This document shows, piece after piece, positions 55,596-64,000 of a DNA stretch of 64,000 nucleotides. The notes under the pieces were generated by a model. It did no database searches. It saw only the letters and a program-made list of their open reading frames with translations, and was not told the DNA's origin. Every line of letters begins with the position of its first letter. The stretch's first letter is position 1. The DNA comes from Pelagibacterium sediminicola. GTDB taxonomy: Bacteria > Pseudomonadota > Alphaproteobacteria > Rhizobiales > Devosiaceae. The DNA is taken from NCBI RefSeq assembly GCF_003390885.1, contig NZ_QMEL01000002.1:1-64000 (forward strand), given 5' to 3'. A program made the translations under genes and the position numbers.

Positions 55596-56060
55596 TCAGT
55601 CTCCGGCGAGCCGTTCGAGCGCCTTTTTCTCCTCGGCGGTCAGGGCGGGCGCGGTCTGCTGCGCCCTTTTCCGGCGCGCGCCGAGGATGACGAAAACAAG
55701 ACCGATGAGCAGGAAAACGGGCGCCGCGACCCACAGAACGATGGTATGAAGCGCCATGACCGGGCGCAGCAGCACGAACTCGCCGTAACGGGCAACGATA
55801 TAATCGATGACCTCGGTGTCGGAATCACCGGCGACCAGCCGTTCACGCACCAGCAGGCGGAGATCGCGCGCCAGTTCGGCATCTGAATCATCGATCGACT
55901 GGTTCTGGCACACAAGGCAGCGCAGATTGGCCGAGATGGCGCGGGCGCGGGTTTCCAGCACGGGATTGTCGAGGATCTCGTCGGGCTGGACGGCGTATCC
56001 GGCGACGGGGGCCAGCATGAGGAGCAGCGCAAAGATTGCAAGGATGCGGCGGACGATCAT
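55596..56060 (-). CDS. ccmH: Cytochrome c maturation protein CcmH
   Basis: 154 residues: signal peptide, a periplasmic domain with the redox motif LRCLVCQNQSI and a C-terminal membrane anchor (TIVLWVAAPVFLLIGLVFVIL). The two cysteines in LRCLVC keep apocytochrome cysteines reduced for heme attachment. Its start overlaps the end of ccmF by 4 nt. Length is typical of the short, single-domain rhizobial type (CycL). Confidence 0.94.
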   Translation of the reverse strand: MIVRRILAIFALLLMLAPVAGYAVQPDEILDNPVLETRARAISANLRCLVCQNQSIDDSDAELARDLRLLVRERLVAGDSDTEVIDYIVARYGEFVLLRPVMALHTIVLWVAAPVFLLIGLVFVILGARRKRAQQTAPALTAEEKKALERLAGD

Positions 56061-58033
56061 TGCGCGGCCTCGGGGCGTTTGCGGCGGGCGGCCTGGGGCG
56101 CGCCGATGCGCATGCGGCGGTCGGTGAGCGAGAGGAACCCCGCCCCCGCCATGATGATGGCGCCCAGCCAGATCAGCAGCACATAGGGCTTGTGCCAGAG
56201 CCGCACGACGCGGCCATCGGCGCCGAAGCGCTCGCCGAACTGGACGTACATCTGGCTCAAACCATAGGTGTTGATGCCCGCCTCGGTGGTCGGCATGCGG
56301 CTGACGGCATAGACGCGGCGCTCGGAGGTGAGCCTGCTCGTCGTGCCCCAGGGGGCGATGATGCGGAACGTGCCTCGTTCGGCGATATAGTTGGGGCCTT
56401 CGAGCATCTGTTCGCCATCGTAATGGACGGTGTATCCCGCGATTTCGGCGCTTTCGCCCTGCCGCATGGAAGTGACGATCTCGGTCTGGAAGGCGGTGGC
56501 AAAGACGACGCCCAGGACCGTGACGCCCACCCCGAAATGGGCGATGGCCGTCGACCAGACGGTACGCGGCAGGCCCTTGAGGCGAGCGAGGCCCCGCCGG
56601 AAACCGGCACGGCGGAAGGCAGCCTTGTCAAACAGTTCGGCAATGGCGCCCAGCATTACCCAGAAGCCAAGGCCGAGGCCGAGCGGGGCGAGCGAGACCG
56701 GGAAGCCCAGCAGCGTAAAGACGATGATGGTAACGAGCACCGTGGCGATGATCGCCCCCATAAGGCGCTGGGTGACGGCGGCAAGGTCCCCGCGCTTCCA
56801 GGCAAGGAACGGCCCGAACGGGATGAGCAGCAGCAGCGGCACCATCAGCGCGCCAAAAGTGAGGTCGAAGAACGGTGCGCCGACGGTAATGCGCGCGCCG
56901 GTCAGCGCTTCGAGCACTAGCGGATAGAGCGTGCCGACCAGCACCCCCGCCGTTGCGGCGGAGAGGAACAGATTGTTGAGGATCAGCGCGCCTTCCCGGC
57001 TGATGGGCGCAAAAAGTCCGCCCGAGCGCAGCGCGGAGGCGCGTAGGGCAAAAAGCGTGAACGCCCCACCGATCAGCGCGGCGAGCATGGCGAGGATCAC
57101 CGTGCCGCGCGTCGGGTCCGAGGCGAAGGAATGGACCGAAGTGAGGACACCCGAACGCACGAGGAAGGTGCCAAGCAGGGAAAGCGAAAAGGTGATGATC
57201 GCGAGAAAGATCGTCCAGACCTTGAGCGCGTTGCGCTTTTCCATGACGATGGCCGAATGGAGCAGCGCGGTGCCCGCCAGCCAGGGCATGAAGCTGGCGT
57301 TTTCGACCGGGTCCCAGAACCACCAGCCGCCCCAGCCCAGTTCGTAATAGGCCCAGTAGGAGCCCATGGCGATGCCGAGCGTCAGAAAGGCCCAGCTTGC
57401 CAGCGTCCATGGCCGGACCCAGCGGGCCCACGCTGCATCGATCCGTCCCGAGATGAGCGCGGCGGTGGCAAAGGAAAAGCACACCGAAAATCCGACATAG
57501 CCGAGATACAGCAGCGGGGGATGGAGGGCGAGGCCGATGTCCTGGAGGACGGGGTTGAGTTCGGTGCCATCGATGGGCGCCGGATCGAAGCGCCAGAAGG
57601 GGTTGGAGGTGAACAGCACGAACGCCGAGAAGGCCGCGACCATCACCCCCTGCATCGAGAGTACCAGCGTGCGCAGATCGTCGGGCAGATTGCGCGAAAA
57701 CGCCGCCACCGCCGCCCCGAACAGCACGAGGATCAGGACGAACAGCAGCATGGAACCTTCATGGTTCCCCCACACGCTCGTGATCTTGTAGAGCATGGGC
57801 TGGATCGAGTGGGAATGCTCGTAAACGAGCTTCACCGAAAAATCCGAAACGATGAAGGCCTGGGTCAGCGCGGCAAAGGACGCGCCGACCAGCACGAATT
57901 GCAGGATGGCCGATTGCTGCACAAAAGCCGCCGCCGCCCCGCCACGCTTCCAGAACGCAAAGCCGACACCCGCCTGGGCGAATGCAAGGGCGAAGGCGAG
58001 GATGAGGGCGAAGTGGCCGAGTTCTATGAGCAT
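56057..58033 (-). CDS. ccmF: Cytochrome c heme lyase subunit CcmF
   Basis: 658 residues from ATG 58033, about 14-15 transmembrane helices. The heme-handling tryptophan-rich motif GWGGWWFWDPVENASFMPWL lies near residue 240, with conserved periplasmic His residues around it (WGNHEGSM). It receives heme from CcmE and attaches it to apocytochromes with CcmH. 181 nt separate it from ccmE, most of it a palindromic element. Confidence 0.95.
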   Translation of the reverse strand: MLIELGHFALILAFALAFAQAGVGFAFWKRGGAAAAFVQQSAILQFVLVGASFAALTQAFIVSDFSVKLVYEHSHSIQPMLYKITSVWGNHEGSMLLFVLILVLFGAAVAAFSRNLPDDLRTLVLSMQGVMVAAFSAFVLFTSNPFWRFDPAPIDGTELNPVLQDIGLALHPPLLYLGYVGFSVCFSFATAALISGRIDAAWARWVRPWTLASWAFLTLGIAMGSYWAYYELGWGGWWFWDPVENASFMPWLAGTALLHSAIVMEKRNALKVWTIFLAIITFSLSLLGTFLVRSGVLTSVHSFASDPTRGTVILAMLAALIGGAFTLFALRASALRSGGLFAPISREGALILNNLFLSAATAGVLVGTLYPLVLEALTGARITVGAPFFDLTFGALMVPLLLLIPFGPFLAWKRGDLAAVTQRLMGAIIATVLVTIIVFTLLGFPVSLAPLGLGLGFWVMLGAIAELFDKAAFRRAGFRRGLARLKGLPRTVWSTAIAHFGVGVTVLGVVFATAFQTEIVTSMRQGESAEIAGYTVHYDGEQMLEGPNYIAERGTFRIIAPWGTTSRLTSERRVYAVSRMPTTEAGINTYGLSQMYVQFGERFGADGRVVRLWHKPYVLLIWLGAIIMAGAGFLSLTDRRMRIGAPQAARRKRPEAAQ

Positions 58034-58058
58034 AACTGCACCTCCTGCGCCTGCCGAA

Positions 58059-58201
58059 GCATCGCGCACCCCTCATCCGACCTCCGCTTCGCTCCGGCCA
58101 CCTTCTCCCTCAAGGGGAGAAGGGGAACCGGGGCTCCTCGGTTCTTGAGCCCCCCTCTCCCCTTGTGGGAGAGGGGTTGGGGGTGAGGGGTGCTGCGGTG
58201 C
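58059..58201. repeat. Palindromic element, type B (copy B5)
   Basis: Ends GCATCGCGCACCCCTCA and TGAGGGGTGCTGCGGTGC with the two internal hairpins in the same order as B1. Located inside the ccm operon between ccmE and ccmF, 13 nt after the ccmE stop. Confidence 0.83.
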
Positions 58202-58214
58202 GTGTGAGGAAACA

Positions 58215-58658
58215 CTATTCCTCCTCCCCCTGCCAGACACCCTGCTCGCGCAGCGTGTCGGCGACTTCGCGGGGCATGTAGTTTTCGTCGTGGCGGGCGA
58301 GGACGTTGGTGGCGAGGAACGTGCCGTCGAGCTGGAGGCTGCCTTCGGTGACGACGCCCTGCCCTTCGCGGAAGAGGTCGGGGAGGATGCCGGTGTAGTT
58401 GGCGGTCATCCGGGTCTGTCCGTCGTGGACGATGAAGCTGTTGACTTCCCCCTCCTGCTTCCAGCTTCCCTCGAGGACGAGGCCGCCCATGCGGATCGGG
58501 GTACCGGGCTGGACGGCTTTTTCGGCGATTTCGCTGGGGGAATAGAAAAAGACGATCTGGTCGCGCAGCGCGGTGAAGATCAGCGCTGCGGCCAGCGCGA
58601 GGACAAGGCCCATGCCGGAAATCACGGCCAATCGCTTCTGCTTGCGGGTCATTGCCAT
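58215..58658 (-). CDS. ccmE: Heme chaperone CcmE
   Basis: 147 residues from ATG 58658 (GGAAAAG upstream; ATG 58652 also possible). An N-terminal anchor (RLAVISGMGLVLALAAALIF) and a periplasmic OB-fold domain. The covalent heme-binding His and following Tyr are in LARHDENYMPREV, the CcmE signature. It carries heme from CcmABC (not in the window) to CcmF. Confidence 0.95.
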   Translation of the reverse strand: MAMTRKQKRLAVISGMGLVLALAAALIFTALRDQIVFFYSPSEIAEKAVQPGTPIRMGGLVLEGSWKQEGEVNSFIVHDGQTRMTANYTGILPDLFREGQGVVTEGSLQLDGTFLATNVLARHDENYMPREVADTLREQGVWQGEEE

Positions 58659-58671
58659 ATGTCTTTTCCTG

Positions 58672-59742
58672 CTACAGTCCCAGTTCAGCGGCCAGATCGG
58701 CCAATGCCGTCCGGCCTTCGGCGTCAAGAGCGGCAAGGCCGCGATCGAGATCCTGCCGCGCGGCGTCTTGGCCGTCGATAACCATCCGCGAGCGGACGAG
58801 CTGCATCCACTCGTCAGTGCTGCCGCCCGTGTCATAAAGCCGTGCGGCCAGTCCCTCAACCATGCCGCGGATCATAACCTCTTGAGTGGCGTCGGGCACG
58901 GGGTCGGAAAGCGTTGCATCGGTGCTTCCCGCTTCGGCCGCCGCAAGTCCGGCGCGGGCGGTCGCGACCCAGGGTTCCTCGCCCACGGCGATGTCGAGAA
59001 GCTCGCGCCAGAGTGCGGCGGCTTCCTCGAAATTCCCGCTGCGCGTCAATTCACCCGCCAAATAAAAGCGCGAGCGCACATGAACCGGATCGCGCCCGGC
59101 GGCGGACCGCAGCAGCGCAATGGATTCCTCGTCGGCCGCCCCGTCGTTTACGAGGATGAGCGCCTCGGCCAGATCGGTTTCGGCATCGGCGGTCGGCGGG
59201 GCAAGATCGAGGATATGGCGGAAGGCGTTGGCGGCTTCCGAATAGCGGCCCATCTGCATGTAAACGGGACCCAGCGCCTCCCAGCCGCGCACGTCATTGG
59301 GCGTTTCGACCAGACGCGCCTCGACCTGGGCGATGGCATCCTCGATGCTGATCTGCCCGCCCTCGGCGGCCAGATCACGCCCGGCGAGCGGCTGGCCGGG
59401 AAGATCGGCGCGTCCGATGGCGATATAGACGGCGAACGCCACAACCGCGACGAGCGGCAGGACGATGAGCACCGGCAGGATTTTCGCGGCTGGCGCTGAA
59501 GCGGGTTTTCCTTCCTCGCGCTCGAAGCGCAGGACCTCGCGGGCCAGTTCACCCCGCGCCGCCGCCGCTTCGGATTCGGAAATCCGCCCGATGCGCATAT
59601 CCTCTTCGATGCCTTCGAGCTGACTCTTGAAAAAGGCGCGTGTGGGCGCATCCTCATCCGCGCCCGCAAGGGGCCGGCGCATGGCCGCATAAAGCGCGCC
59701 AAGCGCGGCGAGCGTCAGCAAAATGGCAAATAACCAGAGCAA
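58672..59742 (-). CDS. ccmI: Cytochrome c maturation protein CcmI
   Basis: 356 residues. Two N-terminal membrane segments (LWLFAILLTLAALGALYAAM and ILPVLIVLPLVAVVAFAVYI) flank a cytoplasmic loop with coiled-coil character, followed by a periplasmic TPR-like domain (NDVRGWEALGPVYMQMGRYSEAANAFRHIL). It holds apocytochromes for the CcmF/H lyase. First gene of the ccmIEFH operon, 13 nt before ccmE. Confidence 0.92.
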   Translation of the reverse strand: MLWLFAILLTLAALGALYAAMRRPLAGADEDAPTRAFFKSQLEGIEEDMRIGRISESEAAAARGELAREVLRFEREEGKPASAPAAKILPVLIVLPLVAVVAFAVYIAIGRADLPGQPLAGRDLAAEGGQISIEDAIAQVEARLVETPNDVRGWEALGPVYMQMGRYSEAANAFRHILDLAPPTADAETDLAEALILVNDGAADEESIALLRSAAGRDPVHVRSRFYLAGELTRSGNFEEAAALWRELLDIAVGEEPWVATARAGLAAAEAGSTDATLSDPVPDATQEVMIRGMVEGLAARLYDTGGSTDEWMQLVRSRMVIDGQDAARQDLDRGLAALDAEGRTALADLAAELGL

Positions 59743-59757
59743 GTGCGCGGCAAACCC

Positions 59758-59788
59758 TTGAAAAGCAATTCGATCGTGGTTCTATAAG
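59758..59788 (+). promoter_or_regulatory. Possible promoter for the FAD-protein pair
   Basis: TTGAAA at 59758-59763 and TATAAG at 59783-59788 (19-nt spacing, slightly long) in the gap between divergent ccmI and the FAD-like gene starting at 59880. A TTCTAT three bases earlier gives 16-nt spacing. Confidence 0.3.
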
Positions 59789-59879
59789 CCAAAATCGCGC
59801 CGTTTGCAGGCAATCTCTGGGCGCGCATTGCCGCACCTCTTATATGCGGCGCGGCTTTATCGGGGAATCGTATCTTATT

Positions 59880-60923
59880 ATGGGCGAAGCGCCGCATACC
59901 ATTGCCGTTGCCGGAACGACGCCCTTTTCCCTGGTTCTTGCCGGTCTGCTTGCCGCCGATCATGGACGCAAGGTCTTTGTCGTGGGCGACAGGCCCTCGG
60001 TACATGACGTGCCGCCTCCCCCCTCTTTTTCCGTTACCCCGGTCACGCGGCCCCAGACGTTGCAGCTCGCACTCGCCAGCGGACCCGACATGCTGCGGCG
60101 CATCGGGCGGGTTGCTCCCGATGCGATCGAGCGCACCGACCTGCTGGTGCGGGCAGGAACGCCTTATCACGAGACGGCGCTAAGCCATTTCCGGCACCTT
60201 GCGACGGGATACGGGCAGGTGGTGGAGCGGGAAGACGCCGATGGGGGCGGCACGATATTACGCATCCGCGATGCCACGCGGCTCTCGCCCTCGGGGTTGG
60301 CGGGCCATGTGCGGGATTGGGCCGAACGGGTGGGAATCGAATGGATCGAAAACGCCAAGACGTTCTCGGCCCGCCGCAACGGCACGGCCCTGCTGGGCGG
60401 CAAGGACATCGATCAGCTCGTTTTGGCCGACGATGCGGCGATCCTTGCATGGCTCGACGCCAGCATTATAGAGCGGATGGGGCGTGTCCGCGACGATCTC
60501 GCCTATATCGCCGAGCGCGGGCACGGCGTTGCGCTTCCAAGCCTTTCCCTTGCCGATGGCACGCTTTTCGATCCGCTGCGTGACGGGACTCTCGCCATCC
60601 ATGCGGACAACACCGACGGGCTGGCCGATGCGCGGATCGCCGCCGCGTTACCTCAGGGCGCAATCGTGAGAAAGGCCGCGCGGAAAGGCCGGACCCGCCT
60701 TGACACCCATGACGGCGCGCCGGTGGTGGGCACCCCGCCCCGCAGCAAGGTTTACATAACGGCGGGACTTGGCCCGCTCGATGTCGCGCTGGCCCCGGTC
60801 ATCGCCCGCCACATCATGGGCGAGGCGCACGGCTTTGAGGCGGAATGGTGCGGCATGCGCGCGCCGGGCCGGGAGATGAGCGGCTCGACAGTGGCCGAAA
60901 TCGCGGCGGGGGTGGCGCCATGA
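59880..60923 (+). CDS. FAD-dependent oxidoreductase-like protein, degenerate
   Basis: 347 residues. The N-terminus HTIAVAGTTPFSLVLAGLLAADHG resembles a Rossmann nucleotide-binding beta-alpha-beta, but the usual G-x-G-x-x-G is altered (AGTTPF). The C-terminal TAGLGPLDVALAPVIARHIMGEAHG looks like the end of D-amino-acid/glycine-oxidase-type proteins. Its stop overlaps the next gene's start (ATGA), so the two are translationally coupled and probably form a complex. The reaction is unknown; a non-catalytic partner is possible. Confidence 0.6.
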   Translation: MGEAPHTIAVAGTTPFSLVLAGLLAADHGRKVFVVGDRPSVHDVPPPPSFSVTPVTRPQTLQLALASGPDMLRRIGRVAPDAIERTDLLVRAGTPYHETALSHFRHLATGYGQVVEREDADGGGTILRIRDATRLSPSGLAGHVRDWAERVGIEWIENAKTFSARRNGTALLGGKDIDQLVLADDAAILAWLDASIIERMGRVRDDLAYIAERGHGVALPSLSLADGTLFDPLRDGTLAIHADNTDGLADARIAAALPQGAIVRKAARKGRTRLDTHDGAPVVGTPPRSKVYITAGLGPLDVALAPVIARHIMGEAHGFEAEWCGMRAPGREMSGSTVAEIAAGVAP

Positions 60924-62869
60924 GCCAGCCCAACAGGTTCGCCGCCAGCGTGCCGCCCGAATTCGCCAATCCGCTGATCGACCGCACCAGACCTATCCGC
61001 TTCACCGTCAATGGCATGCGCGTCGAAGGCTATGACGGCGATACGGTGCTTTCTGCGCTGCTCGCCAATGGCGTTGTGAGTGCGGGTACGCAAAGCGGGT
61101 TCGGGGTTGCGCTCGATGAATGGTCGGCGCCACCGGTTATCGTTGCGGGCGCGCCTGCACAGATGCCCATGGCGCTTTGCCCCGCTGTCGACGGCGCGGC
61201 GTTCCACACCGTTGCGGCGAGCAAGGCGGCGGCGCCTTTCCGGCGGTTGCTGGCGCGCGGGCGCGACAGTCTTGGCCACGACCTCGATGCGCCCCGCGTG
61301 CCGGGAAGCTGGATCGATGCCGAACCCGATGAAACACGGCACACCGATGTCCTCATCGTTGGGGGCGGGGTCGCAGGAATGGCGGCGGCCCTCGAAGCGG
61401 CGCGGGGCGGATCGCAGGTGACGCTTGTCGAGCGCAATATGGTGCCTGGCGGCATGGCCGTGTTTTTCGGCAAGACCGATGGCGAAACCCCGCCAGAGGA
61501 GATCACCGCCAGCCTTGCCGCCGAAATTGCCGCCCATCCCGCGATCACCGTCCTCGTCCGTGCCGAAGTGTTCGATCTTTCGGACGGGGTCGCGCGTGTC
61601 GTGCAGGTGGTCCGGGAAAACAGCCGTCCCCGGCCACGCGTCCTTACCATCGGCTTTTCCGGCGCGGTGCTGGCGACGGGGGCGGAGGAGCGCCTGCCGA
61701 TCTTTCCGGGCAACCGCCTGCCCGGCGTCGTTGCGGCGGGGTTCGCGTGGCGCATGGCGCGGCAATATGGGATTTGGCCGGGCGAGACGTTTCATCTTCA
61801 CACCGCGACCAACGCGGGTTACCGGCTCGCCATCCTCGGGTCGGAATCGGGCAAGACGGTGCTGCGCGCCACCGATCCGAGACCCGATCCGCGCACGCGG
61901 TTCATCGAGTTCTGCAAGGCCTATGGCTTCCGGCTCGGCTGGGGCACCGCGATCGCCTCGGCCCGGCCCGAGCGCAGCAGGCTGGTGATCGGGCTCGACG
62001 AGCACCAGTTCGGTACGGACGCGAACGAGCCCGTCAAAGCACACGCGCTGATCGTTTCAGGAGGATGGCAGCCCGTCATCGGGCCCTGGCTTCTGGCCGG
62101 CGGCACCGCGTCATGGGATGCAGCGCGCGGCCAGTTGATGGGCGAGGGAACTTCGGACCGGGTGGTGCTGGCCGGATCGGTTACGGGGATCGCGGGCACG
62201 ACGGGGTGCATCGAAAGCGGCAAGGCCAGCATCGGCCAGTTGCGCGACGGCAAGCGGCGGGCGGTCGCCGACCCGCGGATCGACGAGATCCATGAAAGCC
62301 GCGATGGCGAATTTTCGGTGCGCGCACCGGCATCGCACGGGTTGCCGCCCGCATGGCTCGGCCCGTCGCGCCGGGCCGCTATGACCGAACCGCCCCAGCG
62401 CGGGATCGCCACCCTCCTGCCCCGCCGCCCGGGACAGGAGGTCGATATCCGGGCCGCCGATGTCGCCGATATTTCCGGAGCGATAGCAGGGGGCACCATC
62501 GCGCCACGAGACGCGCCCAGCTACAGCGCGCAATGGCATATCCTGCCCCAAGCCTTCAAGGCCCCTGCCCCACCCGCAGTTCCGACGCACAGCGCACCGG
62601 GCCTGCCCGGTTACCTCAAGGGCAGGTTCGGGCTATCGCAGGCGCAATGGCGCCTCGAACCGGACGGCGCGCGCGCCTTCGAGCCGGGCTGCCTCATTTT
62701 CATCAACACCGACGAAACCCATCCGGCCAACACCATCGGCACGATCGTCTCGTGCACCAGCACCGATTGCATCGCGCTGATGGCGCGGACGGAGTTCGGC
62801 GCTGGCGATATCGTCTATGTGAGGGATGGCACGGCGTGCACCCCGGCGCGGCTGCGGGGGAAGGTTTAG
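60920..62869 (+). CDS. Sarcosine oxidase alpha-like FAD/NAD oxidoreductase
   Basis: 649 residues. An N-terminal ferredoxin-like (Fer2_4-type) domain (RPIRFTVNGMRVEGYDGDTVLSALLANG) is followed by a dinucleotide-binding domain with DVLIVGGGVAGMAAALEAA and a later VVLAGSVTGIAGTTGCIESG FAD segment. It resembles the alpha subunit of heterotetrameric sarcosine oxidase, but the C-terminal folate-binding (GcvT-like) domain is not recognisable and the protein is much shorter (usual ~950-1000 residues). The Fe-S cysteine motif is absent, as also in SoxA. A small beta-type domain (~600-645, IFINTDETHPANTIGT) closes the protein. Partner of the upstream gene. Confidence 0.78.
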   Translation: MSQPNRFAASVPPEFANPLIDRTRPIRFTVNGMRVEGYDGDTVLSALLANGVVSAGTQSGFGVALDEWSAPPVIVAGAPAQMPMALCPAVDGAAFHTVAASKAAAPFRRLLARGRDSLGHDLDAPRVPGSWIDAEPDETRHTDVLIVGGGVAGMAAALEAARGGSQVTLVERNMVPGGMAVFFGKTDGETPPEEITASLAAEIAAHPAITVLVRAEVFDLSDGVARVVQVVRENSRPRPRVLTIGFSGAVLATGAEERLPIFPGNRLPGVVAAGFAWRMARQYGIWPGETFHLHTATNAGYRLAILGSESGKTVLRATDPRPDPRTRFIEFCKAYGFRLGWGTAIASARPERSRLVIGLDEHQFGTDANEPVKAHALIVSGGWQPVIGPWLLAGGTASWDAARGQLMGEGTSDRVVLAGSVTGIAGTTGCIESGKASIGQLRDGKRRAVADPRIDEIHESRDGEFSVRAPASHGLPPAWLGPSRRAAMTEPPQRGIATLLPRRPGQEVDIRAADVADISGAIAGGTIAPRDAPSYSAQWHILPQAFKAPAPPAVPTHSAPGLPGYLKGRFGLSQAQWRLEPDGARAFEPGCLIFINTDETHPANTIGTIVSCTSTDCIALMARTEFGAGDIVYVRDGTACTPARLRGKV

Positions 62870-62885
62870 GCTTTTATCGACGGCG

Positions 62886-63037
62886 GCAGCATCGCTGGCC
62901 CCCTCATCCGACCTTTCGCTTCGCGAAAGCCCACCTTCTCCCACGAGGGGAGAAGGGTATTCCGTGGATATAGTGGCTCTTGAGCCCCCCTCTCCCCCCG
63001 TGGGAGAGGGGCTGGGGGTGAGGGGGCCAGCGATGCC
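62886..63037. repeat. Palindromic element, type B (copy B6)
   Basis: Ends GGCAGCATCGCTGGCCCCC and its mirror; internal hairpins CCTTCTCCCACGAGGGGAGAAGG and CCTCTCCCCCCGTGGGAGAGG. Fills the space between convergent genes. An extra short palindrome TTTCGCTTCGCGAAA is inserted near the left end. Confidence 0.85.
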
Positions 63038-63060
63038 AGCCTAAATACGCTAAACTGCGA

Positions 63061-64000
63061 TCAACCCTGTGCAACCCTGCGGTCGGCGCTGTCGCGGGCG
63101 CGGCGGAGGATGTCGGCGTATTCGGGGTTGTAGCGGATTTCGGCCATCTTGATTCCGGCGTCGAGCCGTTCGCGAGCCACGGGGTCGGCAGGATCGGCGC
63201 GGAACTGATCGAGCGCCCGGGTCACCAGCACCTCGACAGTCTGTCCCGTATCGGCCCATGTCTTGTCGAGCAGCGCGTTGACGGCGAGAGAATCGCGGCA
63301 TTTGCGGATGGTGGTCAGGAGGTAGAGCCCGTTGAGGGCCATCAGCACGTCGCCGGGATCGAGCTTGTCCGCCCCGTCGCGGGGACGGCGCAGGGCCTGG
63401 GTCACGTGCAGGCTGATTTCCTTCAAGGGCCGTTCGAGACGTTCGGAAAAGCGGGCCGTCAGGTCGGTGATAACGCTGCCCCAGAGCGATTTGCGCTCGA
63501 TTTCAAGATTGTAACTGATCGAACGCATCAGCCGATGGAACCGGTCGACCGATTTGCAGGCGAGATCGTGGTCGGCGAACATGCCGGGCTGGGGAGAAAG
63601 CCCGCCGATCTGGCTCTGGGCATGGCTGAGGATGGCCTCGACGAGCGGAGTATACCCGGCGCCCGAAACGTGGGTTTCGGTGTTGCCGCCCGAGAGGCGG
63701 ACCACCGCCGCCATGATGCGGCCCGGATTGGACATATAGCCCACCATGGCCTGCATCCAGAGCGCGCGGGTAAGGTAGTTGGTAATGTTGATGGTCTGGA
63801 GCGCCACACCCAGCGTTGCCTCGTCCTGAAGCCTGCCGATGGCCTGGCCGAAATTCCTGGCCTGTTCGAGCAGCGCGTGCCTTCGCATCGCCATGATGAC
63901 GTAAGGCAGCCTTTCCCGCGCGTCCTCTCCGCCCATCTGCATGGTGTTGCGCCGCTCGGTCTCGATGTCGTCCTTTTCGGCGGCGGCGTTTTCCTTCAGG
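63061..64000 (-). CDS. Unknown protein, N-terminus beyond the window
   Basis: At least 312 residues; the frame stays open to the right edge, so the start lies outside. The visible part is largely helical and polar with no signal peptide, membrane segment or catalytic motif I can name. A hydrophobic patch (VALQTINITNYLTRALWMQAMVGYM) and a Gly-rich turn (LSGGNTETHVSGAGYTPLV) stand out. Could be an intracellular toxin-resistance or structural protein; no family is assigned. Confidence 0.7.
   Translation of the reverse strand, partial: LKENAAAEKDDIETERRNTMQMGGEDARERLPYVIMAMRRHALLEQARNFGQAIGRLQDEATLGVALQTINITNYLTRALWMQAMVGYMSNPGRIMAAVVRLSGGNTETHVSGAGYTPLVEAILSHAQSQIGGLSPQPGMFADHDLACKSVDRFHRLMRSISYNLEIERKSLWGSVITDLTARFSERLERPLKEISLHVTQALRRPRDGADKLDPGDVLMALNGLYLLTTIRKCRDSLAVNALLDKTWADTGQTVEVLVTRALDQFRADPADPVARERLDAGIKMAEIRYNPEYADILRRARDSADRRVAQG

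Overview
The window reads as a chromosomal segment of a GC-rich, halotolerant alphaproteobacterium of the order Hyphomicrobiales (Rhizobiales). A Devosiaceae member such as Pelagibacterium or Devosia would fit, but this is inferred from gene content and synteny because no rRNA marker is present. The main pointers are the run ccmI-ccmE-ccmF-ccmH ... degP-feuP-feuQ-glnE, an order familiar from rhizobia (cycHJKL-degP-feuPQ-glnE), and a full ectoine/hydroxyectoine operon beside a glycine-betaine ABC transporter.

Layout. 1-2.2 kb: end of an IS630-type transposase, then two CPBP-family membrane proteases flanking a small unknown ORF. 2.4-18.7 kb: a secreted-peroxidase island. It holds a NarL-type response regulator and convergent sensor kinase, a 2,937-residue animal-type heme peroxidase fused to RTX repeats, a type I secretion ABC ATPase/permease, a second RTX protein with an N-terminal membrane segment, and the HlyD-type adaptor. 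18.9-20.4 kb: SulP anion transporter. 20.4-25.9 kb: ectABCD-ask with a divergent MarR regulator (EctR) and a very clear promoter/operator. 26.3-29.7 kb: proVWX-type betaine transporter. 30.2-34.1 kb: cyclopropane fatty acid synthase, a small acidic protein, and a YciI/ECF sigma/RibD-like set. 34.3-41.4 kb: GNAT-nitrilase fusion, HWE-type sensor kinase, an orphan TRAP binding protein, PQQ sugar dehydrogenase, D-lyxose isomerase-like protein and a DoxX-like protein. 41.6-47.6 kb: two tandem ABC exporters and an orphan PAS kinase. 47.8-59.7 kb: glnE, feuQ, feuP, degP, a TauE-like exporter and the cytochrome c maturation genes. 59.9-62.9 kb: a pair of FAD-type proteins resembling part of sarcosine oxidase. 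63.1 kb to the end: an unidentified protein running out of the window.

Two themes stand out. First, the peroxidase, its secretion ATPase, its adaptor and a two-component system are adjacent, so the cell probably exports a giant Ca-binding heme peroxidase. Similar RTX-fused peroxidases (MopA) are linked to Mn(II) oxidation in other alphaproteobacteria. The outer-membrane TolC partner is not in the window. Second, the intergenic spaces carry a family of ~130-180 bp GC-rich palindromic elements: six standard copies with inverted ends, one composite, and a related core type. Nearly all copies lie within ~40 nt of a stop codon, two sit inside apparent operons, and one supplies the start region of glnE. 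The ectA promoter has a perfect 20-bp palindrome lying between a consensus -35 box and the -10 box, with a second site of the same half-site pattern in front of ectR.
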